Source of the DNA: Casimicrobium huifangae
Lineage (GTDB): Bacteria > Pseudomonadota > Gammaproteobacteria > Burkholderiales > Casimicrobiaceae
DNA length: 64,000 bases
Direction: 5' to 3'
Assembly: GCF_009746125.1 (NCBI RefSeq)
Contig: NZ_CP041352.1
Span: forward strand, 303,847 to 367,846
Below the pieces are notes generated by a model. It saw nothing but the letters and a program-made list of their open reading frames with translations, did not search any database and was not told where the DNA came from. A program made the position numbers and the translations under genes. Position 1 is the first letter of the stretch. Every line of letters starts with the position of its first letter. Shown here piece by piece: positions 27,774 through 36,587 of this stretch.

Positions 27774-28865
27774 CTATCGAAGCGCGATGCCGCTTTCGGC
27801 ATCGAACAGGTGCATCTTGTCGAGGCGCATTCGTGCATCAACGGTTTGGCTGGGTTGCACGCCGACATCGGGTCGGGCGCGGCAGACCAGCTCGTGCTCG
27901 CCGATCCGCAGGGTGACCAGTGTCTCGGCCCCCAATGGCTCCAGCACCACAACGGTGGCCGGGACGCTGGCGACGGGATAGTCGTCGCGCTCGCTGGCGA
28001 TGGCGAGGTCTTCCGGGCGAATCCCCAGATCGACGGATTGTCCTGCGTGACTGCCGGCGGCTTTGGCCAGTGCTGGCGGGAGAGCGATGCGCACTGCACC
28101 GGCCTCAAAGGTGGCGGCATCGGGTGAGAGCCGACCACGAAGAAAATTCATCGCAGGCGATCCGGTAAAGCCGGCAACGAACCTGGCAGCAGGTCGATGG
28201 TAGATCTCGTCAGGCGTCGCGTACTGCATGACACGCCCGCCGGAAAGCACCGCAATGCGATCCGCCAGCGTCATCGCCTCAACCTGATCGTGAGTCACGT
28301 AGATGATGGTCTTGCCCAGCCGGGCATGCAACTTCTTGATCTCGGTTCGCATCTCGTTGCGCAACTGCGCGTCGAGATTCGACAGTGGCTCGTCGAAAAG
28401 AAAGCACTTCGGATCGCGCACGATGGAGCGTCCCATCGCCACCCGCTGCCGCTGGCCGCCCGAAAGCTGACGCGGCTTGCGCTCGAGCAGGTGCTCAATG
28501 CGCAGGATCGCGGCGGCCTCGTTGACGCGGCGCTGGATTTCCGCCTCTGGCGTCTTGCGCAGGCGCAGGCCAAACGCCATGTTTTCAAACACCGATTTGT
28601 GCGGATAGAGCGCGTAGTCCTGAAAAACCATAGCGATGTCGCGCGCCCGCGGTGGCAGATCATTGACGCGCGTTTCACCAATTGCGATATCGCCGCCGCT
28701 GGTGCTCTCGAGCCCGGCAATCATGCGCAGCAAGGTCGATTTGCCGCAGCCGGATGGGCCGACAAAAACGACAAACTCGCCATCACGAATGTCGAGATCA
28801 ATGCCGTGAATGACCTCAACATCACCGAAGCGTTTGACGACTTGCCTGATCGAGACGCCAGCCAT
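27774..28865 (-). CDS. Sugar ABC transporter ATPase, MsmK/UgpC/MalK-like
   Basis: A 363-residue ATPase with a MalK-type C-terminal domain. Walker A is GPSGCGKST (residues 36-44), the Q-loop is FQDYALYPHKSV, the signature is LSGGQRQR (134-141) and Walker B is FLFDEPLSNLDA. The C-terminal OB-fold region carries LGIRPEDLAIA and LEPLGAETLVTLRIGEHELVCRARPDV. Such ATPases often serve several importers, so it could also power the ATPase-less permeases at 18527-20245. Confidence 0.94.
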   Translation of the reverse strand: MAGVSIRQVVKRFGDVEVIHGIDLDIRDGEFVVFVGPSGCGKSTLLRMIAGLESTSGGDIAIGETRVNDLPPRARDIAMVFQDYALYPHKSVFENMAFGLRLRKTPEAEIQRRVNEAAAILRIEHLLERKPRQLSGGQRQRVAMGRSIVRDPKCFLFDEPLSNLDAQLRNEMRTEIKKLHARLGKTIIYVTHDQVEAMTLADRIAVLSGGRVMQYATPDEIYHRPAARFVAGFTGSPAMNFLRGRLSPDAATFEAGAVRIALPPALAKAAGSHAGQSVDLGIRPEDLAIASERDDYPVASVPATVVVLEPLGAETLVTLRIGEHELVCRARPDVGVQPSQTVDARMRLDKMHLFDAESGIALR

Positions 28866-28882
28866 TGCAGCTCCTCAGTCGG

Positions 28883-31102
28883 TCACTCGGCGAATCGCCG
28901 CACGTGGCCCACACGCTGGCCATAGCTACGCCAATACTGGCCATCGCGTTTGAGTGCGTCGCCACGGGCGCAGACGGCGTAGCCACTTTTTGCAGCATGA
29001 CCGAACTCCGCGACCGCGACGACCGGCGTCAGACCTTCGAGCGGTCGTGTCGACTGCACGACCGGGCCGATTGGCAGGGCGACACCGGCCTTGACGAAGA
29101 CCGGGATGCGTTCCAGATCGTAGTTGAGGCTGACCACTTCACCGCCATCGACATGCATGCCGCTCCACAGGTCGTACCAGCCGCCGTCGTGTTCCGGCAG
29201 GTAGCCTTCGACGTCGCCGTCGCGGTTGAGTACCGGCATCACCAGCAGATGCGGCCCGCAGTAAAACTGCGTCTCGAAGGCGCGCGCCACGCGATCGTCC
29301 GGATGCGACAGCGCCATCGAGCGCATCACGGGCAAACCGATCTTCACTGCCAGATCGCAGGCACCACGCAGATAGGGCAACAGTTTGTAGCGAATCTCGA
29401 AGAACTCGCGCGCGATACGCTCAACCTCAGCGCCGAACGCCCACGGTTCGCGCGGTCCGATGCCGTGAATGCGGAAATGCGATGCAAAGATGGCGGCCTG
29501 TACCCAGCGCAAGTAGAGTGCAGGTTCCGGCTGCGTGGCCCCGTAGAAGCCGCCGACGTCGGTGGCATGGAAGGGAGATCCCGAGTGCCCGTGGTTCATG
29601 CCGGCACGCAGGCTGGCGGCCAACCCTTCCCAATCACTCTGCGGATCACCACCCCATTGCAGCGGATGACGTTGTGAACCAATCCACCCGGCGCGGCCCC
29701 ACACGCAGGCCTCGTCGCCATGAGCTTCCAGCGACGCCTCGTAGACGCAACGGTTGTAAAGGTGTGCGTTGACGTTATGCACGCGGGCACCGGTGTCGCC
29801 ATTGTGCGCCAGCGCATCAGCAGGCACCTGCTCGCCGAAGTCACTCTTGATGGTGTCAACCCCGACCGCCCACAGCGCCCGGTGCGAATCGCGCCACCAG
29901 GCGTAAGCCGCAGGGTTGGTGAAGTCCACCAGGCCGGACGGCGGCAGCGGCGTCAGCGTCGGGCCAAACGGCGTGGTTTTCTTGCCAGTGTCCCACTCGA
30001 ACACGAGTTCGCTGCCGTCGCTGCGCTTGAGGAAATACCCTCGCTGCAAGTAGTTGCCGTACTCGGGGTGATTGATCGAGACGAGCGGATACTCCCAGCA
30101 GCAAATCTTGTAGTCGAGCGCCTTGAGCTGGTCAATCACACGCTTCGGATCGGGATAGCGCGACGGGTCGAAGTTGAAGTGAAAGCGGGTCGGCGTGTCC
30201 TGCCAGGCGCGGCCATCGAAGGTGATCACGTCCGCTGGAAAGCGGCGCTCGCGCACCTCGTTCGCGGTGGCCATGATGTCGGCTTCGTCGCGGTAGTAGG
30301 CGCGGCTGACCCAGGCGCCGAGCGACCACAGGGGCACGTTCTCCGGCTTGCCGGTCAGCCGGTGATAGGCGGCCAGCACGCCAACTGGTGTATCCGCTGC
30401 AATGAAGAAAAGGTCCAGCTCCGACTCGTTGCTGACCACTGCGTAACTGCGATTCGACCACTGCGCATAACCGACGCCATGCATCACGTCCACTGTTGTA
30501 TGCGTGAGCACACCCCAGCAACCGTGCGGGGTAATGGCCCAGGCAAACGGCGTGTTCTTGTACGACAGATCGGTGTTGACACCCAGCGCGTCCTCAACAC
30601 GGGAGCTGACCAGCTGCCCGCGCTTGTTCAGCGCGCCGCCCTTTTCGCCAAGGCCGTATACCGGTGTGTCTGACGCCAGCGCAAAAGCTGCGACCGTCAT
30701 GCCGACGGCGATGCCGAACGGAGCGATGCGCGTGGCTTCCAGTGGCTTCGCCATGCCGCGGAAGTGCTCATCGGTGAGGCTGGTCAGCAGCGGCTTGCCG
30801 CGCCAGTTGAGAGCAAGGCCGACCGGGTGAGTGGCATCGCTCGACAGCGTCAGCGCAGCGCGACCGGCGGCGATCGATAGCGACGAGCCATCGGTTGTCG
30901 CGACGGTGTCGTCTGCATGCGCGAGCAGCAGACCATAGTCCGGCTTCGCGGACGCATTCATGCGCACCCGCACGACACCCTCGCCAAAGCTCGCGACCGA
31001 CAGTGTGACCTTGCGGCCATCAAGTGTGGTGGCGATAGCCTCGTTGGGAGAGGCCGACGCCGGCGTCAGGGAAATGAGGCGATCAAACTGCGTGAAGTCC
31101 AT
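28883..31102 (-). CDS. GH31 family glycosidase, YicI alpha-xylosidase-like
   Basis: A 739-residue cytoplasmic enzyme (no signal peptide). After the N-terminal beta-sandwich, the GH31 barrel carries the nucleophile Asp421 in VDTIKSDFGEQVP and the acid/base Asp515 in HATDVGGFYG, with WGGDPQSDWEGLAASLRAGMNHGHSG between them. The KSDFGE box and LVDFTNPAAYAWW match YicI-type alpha-xylosidases better than alpha-glucosidases with WxDMNE. It sits between the importer genes and the aldolase, so it probably hydrolyses the imported oligosaccharide. Alpha-glucosidase activity is the main alternative. Confidence 0.88.
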   Translation of the reverse strand: MDFTQFDRLISLTPASASPNEAIATTLDGRKVTLSVASFGEGVVRVRMNASAKPDYGLLLAHADDTVATTDGSSLSIAAGRAALTLSSDATHPVGLALNWRGKPLLTSLTDEHFRGMAKPLEATRIAPFGIAVGMTVAAFALASDTPVYGLGEKGGALNKRGQLVSSRVEDALGVNTDLSYKNTPFAWAITPHGCWGVLTHTTVDVMHGVGYAQWSNRSYAVVSNESELDLFFIAADTPVGVLAAYHRLTGKPENVPLWSLGAWVSRAYYRDEADIMATANEVRERRFPADVITFDGRAWQDTPTRFHFNFDPSRYPDPKRVIDQLKALDYKICCWEYPLVSINHPEYGNYLQRGYFLKRSDGSELVFEWDTGKKTTPFGPTLTPLPPSGLVDFTNPAAYAWWRDSHRALWAVGVDTIKSDFGEQVPADALAHNGDTGARVHNVNAHLYNRCVYEASLEAHGDEACVWGRAGWIGSQRHPLQWGGDPQSDWEGLAASLRAGMNHGHSGSPFHATDVGGFYGATQPEPALYLRWVQAAIFASHFRIHGIGPREPWAFGAEVERIAREFFEIRYKLLPYLRGACDLAVKIGLPVMRSMALSHPDDRVARAFETQFYCGPHLLVMPVLNRDGDVEGYLPEHDGGWYDLWSGMHVDGGEVVSLNYDLERIPVFVKAGVALPIGPVVQSTRPLEGLTPVVAVAEFGHAAKSGYAVCARGDALKRDGQYWRSYGQRVGHVRRFAE

Positions 31103-31151
31103 AACGGGGAAATGAGCAAATCACCGACGATTGCAAATGTTGAAGCTGGAT

Positions 31152-31982
31152 TCAGTAGGCCGCAGGCGCCGAGGTCGGCGCCGTTTGCGTGGGCGGATCA
31201 GTCATGCGGGCATCAACGGAGAGTTCGCGGATGCGCTGCACGCCAGCCTTTGCGCCACCCATCAGCAGTCCGAGATCGCTCGCGTGCGAGACAAAGTTGT
31301 AGCCCACCGAATACGCCCACGATACCGTCTCCGGCGTCGGCATCACCGTGCCCAATGGCACGCCGGCGCGGCGACAGAAGCCACCGACTTCGGTCATCAG
31401 CTCGCGCACCTGTGGATGCATCACGTTGCCGCCGTGGCCCAGCGCGACCGCTAGATCGCCCGGCCCGACGAATAGTCCGTCGATGCCCGGCACCCCAGCA
31501 ATCTGCATCGCGGCGGCCATCGCCTGCGGCGTTTCCAGTTGCGCGATGACGCACACTTCCTGATTGATGCGCTCGAAGTAGTCGCCGATTGTGTTGTAGC
31601 GGCTGCCGCGGTGCATGCGCGCAAAGCCGCGATCGCCGAACGGCGGGTAACGGCAGGCGCGGGCCAGCGCCACCGCTTCGTCTACCGTGTTCACCATCGG
31701 GAAGTAGAGCGATAGCGCACCGATGTCGAGCGCGAACTTGATCTGCGTCTTGTCGTGCGACGCCATGCGCACCACTGCTGGTGTCTGCGAGGCGGCGCAG
31801 GCCTGCAGCAAGCCGTGCAGGTCATGCGTGCTGGCGGTGGAGTGCTCAATGTCGATGACCAGAAAGTCGTAGCCGGCATTCGCCATCAGCTCGGCAACAA
31901 CCGGCGAAGCTGACATGAACCAGCCGCCGATCAGGCGCTCGCGCTGGAGCAGGGCATGTTTGAAGGTGTTGTGCAGTGCCAT
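31152..31982 (-). CDS. HpcH/HpaI family aldolase
   Basis: A 276-residue class II pyruvate aldolase. Features: GWFMSASPVVAELMANAGYDFLVIDIEHS, the substrate-binding Arg in TPAVVRMAS, the metal ligand Glu in VIAQLETPQAM, and Asp in GLFVGPGDLAVALG. The family cleaves 2-keto-3-deoxy sugar acids to pyruvate plus an aldehyde. It lies 5 bases downstream of the IlvD/Edd dehydratase gene, whose product would be its substrate. With a pentonate that means glycolaldehyde as second product (Dahms-type route). Confidence 0.92.
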   Translation of the reverse strand: MALHNTFKHALLQRERLIGGWFMSASPVVAELMANAGYDFLVIDIEHSTASTHDLHGLLQACAASQTPAVVRMASHDKTQIKFALDIGALSLYFPMVNTVDEAVALARACRYPPFGDRGFARMHRGSRYNTIGDYFERINQEVCVIAQLETPQAMAAAMQIAGVPGIDGLFVGPGDLAVALGHGGNVMHPQVRELMTEVGGFCRRAGVPLGTVMPTPETVSWAYSVGYNFVSHASDLGLLMGGAKAGVQRIRELSVDARMTDPPTQTAPTSAPAAY

Positions 31983-31987
31983 GATGG

Positions 31988-33733
31988 TTAGAAAATGGTG
32001 GGCTCGGGCAGCAATTCTGCGCCTTGCAGGAAGTCGAAGTCAGCCCCTTCGTCGGCTTGCGTCACGTGTTGCTGGTAAAGCGCGGCATAACTTCGACGGT
32101 AGCGTCGCGCAGCCGGGGCGGCCTGCTGCGCTAGTTGCCACTCGGCATGACGGCGGTCGAGCTCCTGCACTGGCACTTGCAGCGTGATGCTGCGGGCTGC
32201 GACGTCGAGTGCAATCAGATCGCCATTTCGCACCAAGGCCAGCGGTCCGCCCACGGCGGACTCCGGGCAGACATGCAGCACACAGGTGCCATAGTGGGTG
32301 CCGCTCATGCGGGCGTCGGAAAGGCGCACCATGTCGCGCACACCCTGTTCCAGCAGCTTCTTCGGGATCGGCAGGTTGCCGGCCTCGGGCATGCCCGGTG
32401 CGCCGACCGGCCCGACGTTCTTCAGTACCAGTACCGAGTCTTTGCTGACGTCGAGATCGGGCGAGTCAATACGCGCCTGCATGTCGGCAAAGTTCTCGAA
32501 CACGACGGCAGGCCCACTGTGCTTGAGCAGGTGGGGCGATGCGGCGGACGGTTTCATGACGGCGCCACGCGGCGCCAGATTGCCCGTTACAACGGCGATA
32601 GCTTCCTTCGATACCGCATTGTCCAGCGGACGGATGATGTCCGCATTGAATATTTCTGCGTTGCTGATGACGTCGCCCAGCGTGCCGCCGGTGATGTTGC
32701 GGCAGCTGGTGTCGAGATGCGGAGCGATCTGCTTCAGCAGGGCGGGCAAACCGCCGGCGAAGAAGAAGTCTTCCATCAGGGCCGTACCTGCCGGCATCAG
32801 GTTCGCCAGCACCGGAATCTCGCGGTTGTATTGCTCCCACACCGAAAGCGGCAGCTTGATGCCGAGGCGCCCCGCCATTGCCGGCAGATGCACACAGGCG
32901 TTGGTCGAGCCGCCAATCGCGAGCACCGTCTTCACCGCATTGTGAAAGCTGGCCTCGGTACAGATGTCGCGCGGCTTAAGGTCCTCAAGCACCATGGCTA
33001 CGATACGTTCGCCCGCCTTTGAGCACATGCGCGGGTGATGCGAATCCACCGCCGGGATCGAATGGGCGCCGGGCAGCGAGAAGCCGAGCACCTCAGCCAC
33101 CGCCGTCATCGTGGTGGCTGTGCCAGCGGTGTTGCAGGTGCCGGGGCTGCGTGTCATGCAGCTTTCCAGCTCCTGCCAGTCGTCGTCCGGCAGTCGCCCG
33201 GCGCGGCGCTCGTTCCAGAATTTCATGGTGTGGGTGCCAGTGCCGACCTTCTCGCCCTTGAACGACGCATTGGACGATGCGCCTGCCGGGATGAAAATCG
33301 CTGGCAGGTTGCACGAGAAAGCGCCCATCAGCAGCGCCGGCGTCGTCTTGTCGCAGCCACCCATCAGCACCACGCCGTCGATGGGATGCGAACGGATCAG
33401 CTCCTCGGTCTCCATCGCCAGAAAGTTGCGGTAAAGCATGGTGGTGGGCTTCACCCACACTTCACCCAGGCTCATCGCGGGCAGCTCGATCGGCCAGCCG
33501 CCGGCGCGCAGCACGCCCTCACGCACCTTCTGCGCGCGCTCGCGCAGGTGCGAGTGGCAGGTGGAAATGTCGCTCCAGGTGTTGATGATGCCGATTACTG
33601 GGCGACCCATGAAGTCGCTGCGGTTCCAACCGGTCTGGGCCAGGCGCGCGCGATGCGAGAACACGCGCATGGTGTCGCCGGCCAGCCAGCGCTGGCTGCG
33701 CCATTGGTCGATGCGTTTTCCCGGATCACTCAC
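31988..33733 (-). CDS. IlvD/Edd family sugar-acid dehydratase
   Basis: A 581-residue Fe-S dehydratase. The cluster cysteines are C59 (DISTCHSH), C127 (GGCDKTTP) and C200 (GTCNTAGTAT). It resembles arabonate/xylonate dehydratases rather than IlvD (PVIGIINTWSDISTCHSHLR, VVLMGGCDKTTPALLMGAFSCNLPAIF, SDARMSGTHYGTCVLHVCPESAVGGPLALV). The start is GTG 33733: GGAGGAG lies about ten bases before it and would fall inside the coding region if ATG 33751 were used. It heads the catabolic operon and shares a divergent promoter region with the lactonase. Confidence 0.9.
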   Translation of the reverse strand: MSDPGKRIDQWRSQRWLAGDTMRVFSHRARLAQTGWNRSDFMGRPVIGIINTWSDISTCHSHLRERAQKVREGVLRAGGWPIELPAMSLGEVWVKPTTMLYRNFLAMETEELIRSHPIDGVVLMGGCDKTTPALLMGAFSCNLPAIFIPAGASSNASFKGEKVGTGTHTMKFWNERRAGRLPDDDWQELESCMTRSPGTCNTAGTATTMTAVAEVLGFSLPGAHSIPAVDSHHPRMCSKAGERIVAMVLEDLKPRDICTEASFHNAVKTVLAIGGSTNACVHLPAMAGRLGIKLPLSVWEQYNREIPVLANLMPAGTALMEDFFFAGGLPALLKQIAPHLDTSCRNITGGTLGDVISNAEIFNADIIRPLDNAVSKEAIAVVTGNLAPRGAVMKPSAASPHLLKHSGPAVVFENFADMQARIDSPDLDVSKDSVLVLKNVGPVGAPGMPEAGNLPIPKKLLEQGVRDMVRLSDARMSGTHYGTCVLHVCPESAVGGPLALVRNGDLIALDVAARSITLQVPVQELDRRHAEWQLAQQAAPAARRYRRSYAALYQQHVTQADEGADFDFLQGAELLPEPTIF

Positions 33734-33785
33734 GCGGACGCTCCTCCACAAGCGAATTGCGAGAATAGCACAGAAAACACCTAAA

Positions 33786-33812
33786 CATCTATATCATCTA
33801 GATCATCTATAT
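33786..33812. repeat. Three tandem 9-base repeats in a divergent promoter
   Basis: Three head-to-tail copies of CATCTAKAT (K is T, G, T) run from 33786 to 33812. They lie between the dehydratase (minus, GTG 33733) and the lactonase (plus, ATG 33811); the last copy overlaps the lactonase start codon. The phased 9-base spacing and central ATCTAGAT palindrome suggest a regulator site. A sequence upstream of ATG 33811 that could pair with 16S rRNA is not seen. Confidence 0.6.
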
Positions 33813-34719
33813 GACTCAAGCAACCGCTCAACCCCGCCGCCACCAGGCCACGCTGGCGCTGGACGCCCGCGCCACGCTGGGCGAATGCATCCGCTGGGAC
33901 GAGCGGCAAAAGCTGATTTACTGGGTCGATATTCCCGGCCGACAGCTGCACCGCTACGACCCGGCGACCGGGCGTGACGACGCCATGCCGCTCGCGCAGG
34001 AGATGGGCTGCTTCGCGCTTGCCGAACGCGGTGGCTTCATCTGCGGCATGCGCTCGGGTTATGCACGGCTGGATCGCTTCGGCGGCGATTTCACGCCGCT
34101 GGCCAGCCCTGACTACGACCCGGCCAAGGCCCGCTTCAACGATGGCCGTTGCGACAGTGCTGGCCGCTTCTGGGCCGGCACCATGTGGGAGCCGCGCGAC
34201 CGGGCGGGCGGCATCGTCTACCGGCTGGATGCTGATGGCCGCTTCGGTGCGCAGTGCAACCCCGTCATCATCGCCAATGGCATCACCTTCGCGCCCGACG
34301 GTCGCAGCATGACCTTGGCCGACACCACCAACCACGTGCTCTGGGCCTTCGACTACGATCTCGTCACCGGCATCCCGTCCAGCCGCCGCGAGTTGCGCAG
34401 CTACGAGCCTGCCAGCGGCCGCCCGGATGGCGCCTGCGTGGACGCCGAAGGAAATGTCTATGTGGCGATCATGGCAGGCGGACGTGTTGAGAAAATTTCA
34501 CCGACGGGCGAATTGCTCGCCGTGATCGAACTGCCGATCCCGAACATCACCTGCTGCACCTTTGCTGGCGACGATCTGCGCACGCTCTACATCACCACCG
34601 CCCGCACCCGGATGACCGACGCCGAGCTTGCCGCGCACCCGTATGCCGGCGGCCTGTTCGCGTGGCGCTTGCCGGACGGCGACGCACCGGGCATCATCGA
34701 ACCACGCTACGCCGGCTAG
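33811..34719 (+). CDS. SMP-30/gluconolactonase family sugar lactonase
   Basis: A 302-residue beta-propeller lactonase. Metal-site features: Glu25 in ATLGECIRWDE, the Asn segment ARFNDGRCDSAGRFWAGTM, and Asp in GRPDGACVDAEGNVYVA. It opens the lactone made by the neighbouring dehydrogenase to the sugar acid used by the divergent dehydratase. The ATG at 33811 lacks a clear Shine-Dalgarno and is overlapped by tandem repeats; it may be leaderless or weakly translated. Substrate is probably a pentonolactone. Confidence 0.92.
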   Translation: MTQATAQPRRHQATLALDARATLGECIRWDERQKLIYWVDIPGRQLHRYDPATGRDDAMPLAQEMGCFALAERGGFICGMRSGYARLDRFGGDFTPLASPDYDPAKARFNDGRCDSAGRFWAGTMWEPRDRAGGIVYRLDADGRFGAQCNPVIIANGITFAPDGRSMTLADTTNHVLWAFDYDLVTGIPSSRRELRSYEPASGRPDGACVDAEGNVYVAIMAGGRVEKISPTGELLAVIELPIPNITCCTFAGDDLRTLYITTARTRMTDAELAAHPYAGGLFAWRLPDGDAPGIIEPRYAG

Positions 34720-34752
34720 TGCGTGTCAAGCAACCCCCTGCGGAGAACCCTC

Positions 34753-35520
34753 ATGCGCCAGACCAATCTCTACCCCTCGCTGCGTGGCAAGCATGTCTTT
34801 GTCACCGGCGGTGCCACCGGCATTGGCGCCGCGCTGGTGGAAGGCTTTGTCGCCCAGGGGGCGCTGGTCAGCTTTCTCGACATCGACGACGACGCAGCCA
34901 ACGCGCTTCGCGCGCGGCTAAACGCGAAGGAGCGACTGCGCTACTGGCATTGCGACATTCGCGACGTGGCAGCCCTGCAAGGCACCATCGCCACCGCCGC
35001 AAAGACGCACGATGGCCGCCTTGACGTCTACATCGGCAACGCCGCCAATGACGTGCGTCACAAATTCGATGAGCTGACGCCCGAATACTGGGACAACAAC
35101 GTCGCCATCAACCTGCGTCCGCAGGTGTTCGGCGCGCAGGCTGCCGCGCAGGCGATGACCGCATCGGCAAGCGGCGGCAGCATCATCATGATGGGCAGCG
35201 TCAGCTGGATGCGCCGGCGCCCGGGCTTCGTCAGCTACACCACCAGCAAGGCCGCGATCCACGGCCTCACCCGCACGCTGGCGCAGGAGCTTGGCGGGCG
35301 GAACATCCGCGTCAACTGCGTGGTGCCCGGCGCCATCCGCACCCCGAAGCAAATGGCGCAGGTAGTCACGCCACAACTCGAGCAGGAGTTTCTGGACGCT
35401 CAGGCGCTCAAATTTCGGCTTGACGCCGAGGACGTCGCCGCGATGACATTGTTCCTCGCCAGCGACGATTCGCGCGGCTGTTCCGGGCAAGCGTTTATTG
35501 TTGATGGCGGAATCTCCTGA
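34753..35520 (+). CDS. SDR sugar 1-dehydrogenase, XylB-like
   Basis: A 255-residue short-chain dehydrogenase. The Rossmann motif TGGATGIG is at residues 18-25, NAAND in the middle, and the catalytic Ser/Tyr/Lys in MGSVSW and SYTTSKAA. The start YPSLRGKHVFVTGG, FLDIDDD and NDVRHK match the Caulobacter D-xylose 1-dehydrogenase XylB as I recall it. ATG 34753 follows CGGAGAA; an in-frame ATG-less extension to 34723 is less likely. Likely reaction: aldopentose plus NAD(P)+ to the lactone. L-arabinose or L-fucose are alternative substrates. Confidence 0.9.
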   Translation: MRQTNLYPSLRGKHVFVTGGATGIGAALVEGFVAQGALVSFLDIDDDAANALRARLNAKERLRYWHCDIRDVAALQGTIATAAKTHDGRLDVYIGNAANDVRHKFDELTPEYWDNNVAINLRPQVFGAQAAAQAMTASASGGSIIMMGSVSWMRRRPGFVSYTTSKAAIHGLTRTLAQELGGRNIRVNCVVPGAIRTPKQMAQVVTPQLEQEFLDAQALKFRLDAEDVAAMTLFLASDDSRGCSGQAFIVDGGIS

Positions 35521-35598
35521 AATTCAGGAGAATTGGCAGGCAACTTTTGGTGGAAATGGCGTCAGCATTGGGCTTGACGTTCCAAATCTGCAAAAGTT

Positions 35599-35656
35599 GA
35601 CTTGCCAATAAATCAACGCTTGAGCCGTGTCCGGATGCGGCTTTACATAAAAAGCT
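35599..35656 (+). repeat. Intergenic hairpin element, copy B
   Basis: Same ungapped layout as copy A (GACTT, 19 bases, AGCC, 27 bases, GCT). Here AGCCG pairs with CGGCT, and outside it GCTT can pair with AAGC. It lies between the dehydrogenase and the mutarotase gene, ending nine bases before that start codon, so it forms the mutarotase leader. Confidence 0.72.
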
Positions 35657-35664
35657 GAACCCTC

Positions 35665-36543
35665 ATGACCGCTACCATTCCCGGCCTCCGCTTCGGCGAA
35701 TTTCAGGGCCTGCCCGCGCTGCTGGTGAGCACGCCGTTCTCGCGCGCCGCCATCAGCCTGTTCGGCGGCCACGTGCTGTCGTGGACGCCGCAGGGGTTTG
35801 ACGACGTGCTCTGGCTGTCGCCCATCACCAAACGCCCGCCAGACCCGATTCGCGGCGGCATCCCGGTCTGCTGGCCGTACTTCGCCAAGCAGGGGCAGCC
35901 CGACGATGCGCCGATGCACGGCTTCGCGCGCACTGCGCAGTGGCAGGTGACGCACGCACAGCAAAATCCGGATGGTGAGATCGTGCTGGCGATGGCGCCG
36001 CCGGAGTTCGGCGAAGTGCCGATGAACCTGATGCTGACCATGCGCATCGGCCGCGCGCTGGAGCAGGCGCTGACCACAGTCAACCTGAGCCAGCAGACGG
36101 TGCGCTTCACGCAGGCGCTGCACACCTACTTCCGTGTTGGCGATGCCGAGCGTATCCGCGTGACCGGGCTCGACGGTCTAACCTACGCCGACAAGTTCGA
36201 CGACTTCAACGAGCACCGGCAAAGCGGCGACTGGCAATTGCACGGCCCGCGCGACCCCGGTCGCAGCGACCGCATCTACATGAACGCCGGCAACCGCTTC
36301 GAGCTGATCGACCCGGCGGCGCAGCGCAAGATCACCCTCACCACTGGCGGCAGCAAAACGCTGGTGGTGTGGAACCCCGGCAGCGAATGGATCAAGACCT
36401 TCGCCGATCTGCCGGGCGACGGCTGGAAGCAGTATGTCTGCCTCGAAGCCGCCAACTGTGGCAACGACGTGATCGAACTTGGCACCGATGATTCGCATGT
36501 GCTGCAACAAACCATCACCTGCAGCGCGCTGACCAACCACTAG
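35665..36543 (+). CDS. D-hexose-6-phosphate mutarotase, YeaD-like
   Basis: A 292-residue galactose-mutarotase-fold protein of the YeaD group: LFGGHVLSWTPQGFDDVLWLSPITKRPPDPIRGGIPVCWPYFAKQG, the catalytic His in MHGFARTAQWQV, and the C-terminal VVWNPGSEWIKTFADLPGDGWKQYVCLEAAN. It interconverts anomers of sugar phosphates. It follows the lactonase and dehydrogenase genes, and may speed delivery of the reactive anomer to the dehydrogenase, though the family name suggests phosphorylated substrates. Upstream lies repeat copy B. Confidence 0.9.
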   Translation: MTATIPGLRFGEFQGLPALLVSTPFSRAAISLFGGHVLSWTPQGFDDVLWLSPITKRPPDPIRGGIPVCWPYFAKQGQPDDAPMHGFARTAQWQVTHAQQNPDGEIVLAMAPPEFGEVPMNLMLTMRIGRALEQALTTVNLSQQTVRFTQALHTYFRVGDAERIRVTGLDGLTYADKFDDFNEHRQSGDWQLHGPRDPGRSDRIYMNAGNRFELIDPAAQRKITLTTGGSKTLVVWNPGSEWIKTFADLPGDGWKQYVCLEAANCGNDVIELGTDDSHVLQQTITCSALTNH

Positions 36544-36587
36544 CGCGCAAACACAATGCGGCCACCGATACGCCGTGCAGCTTAGCC

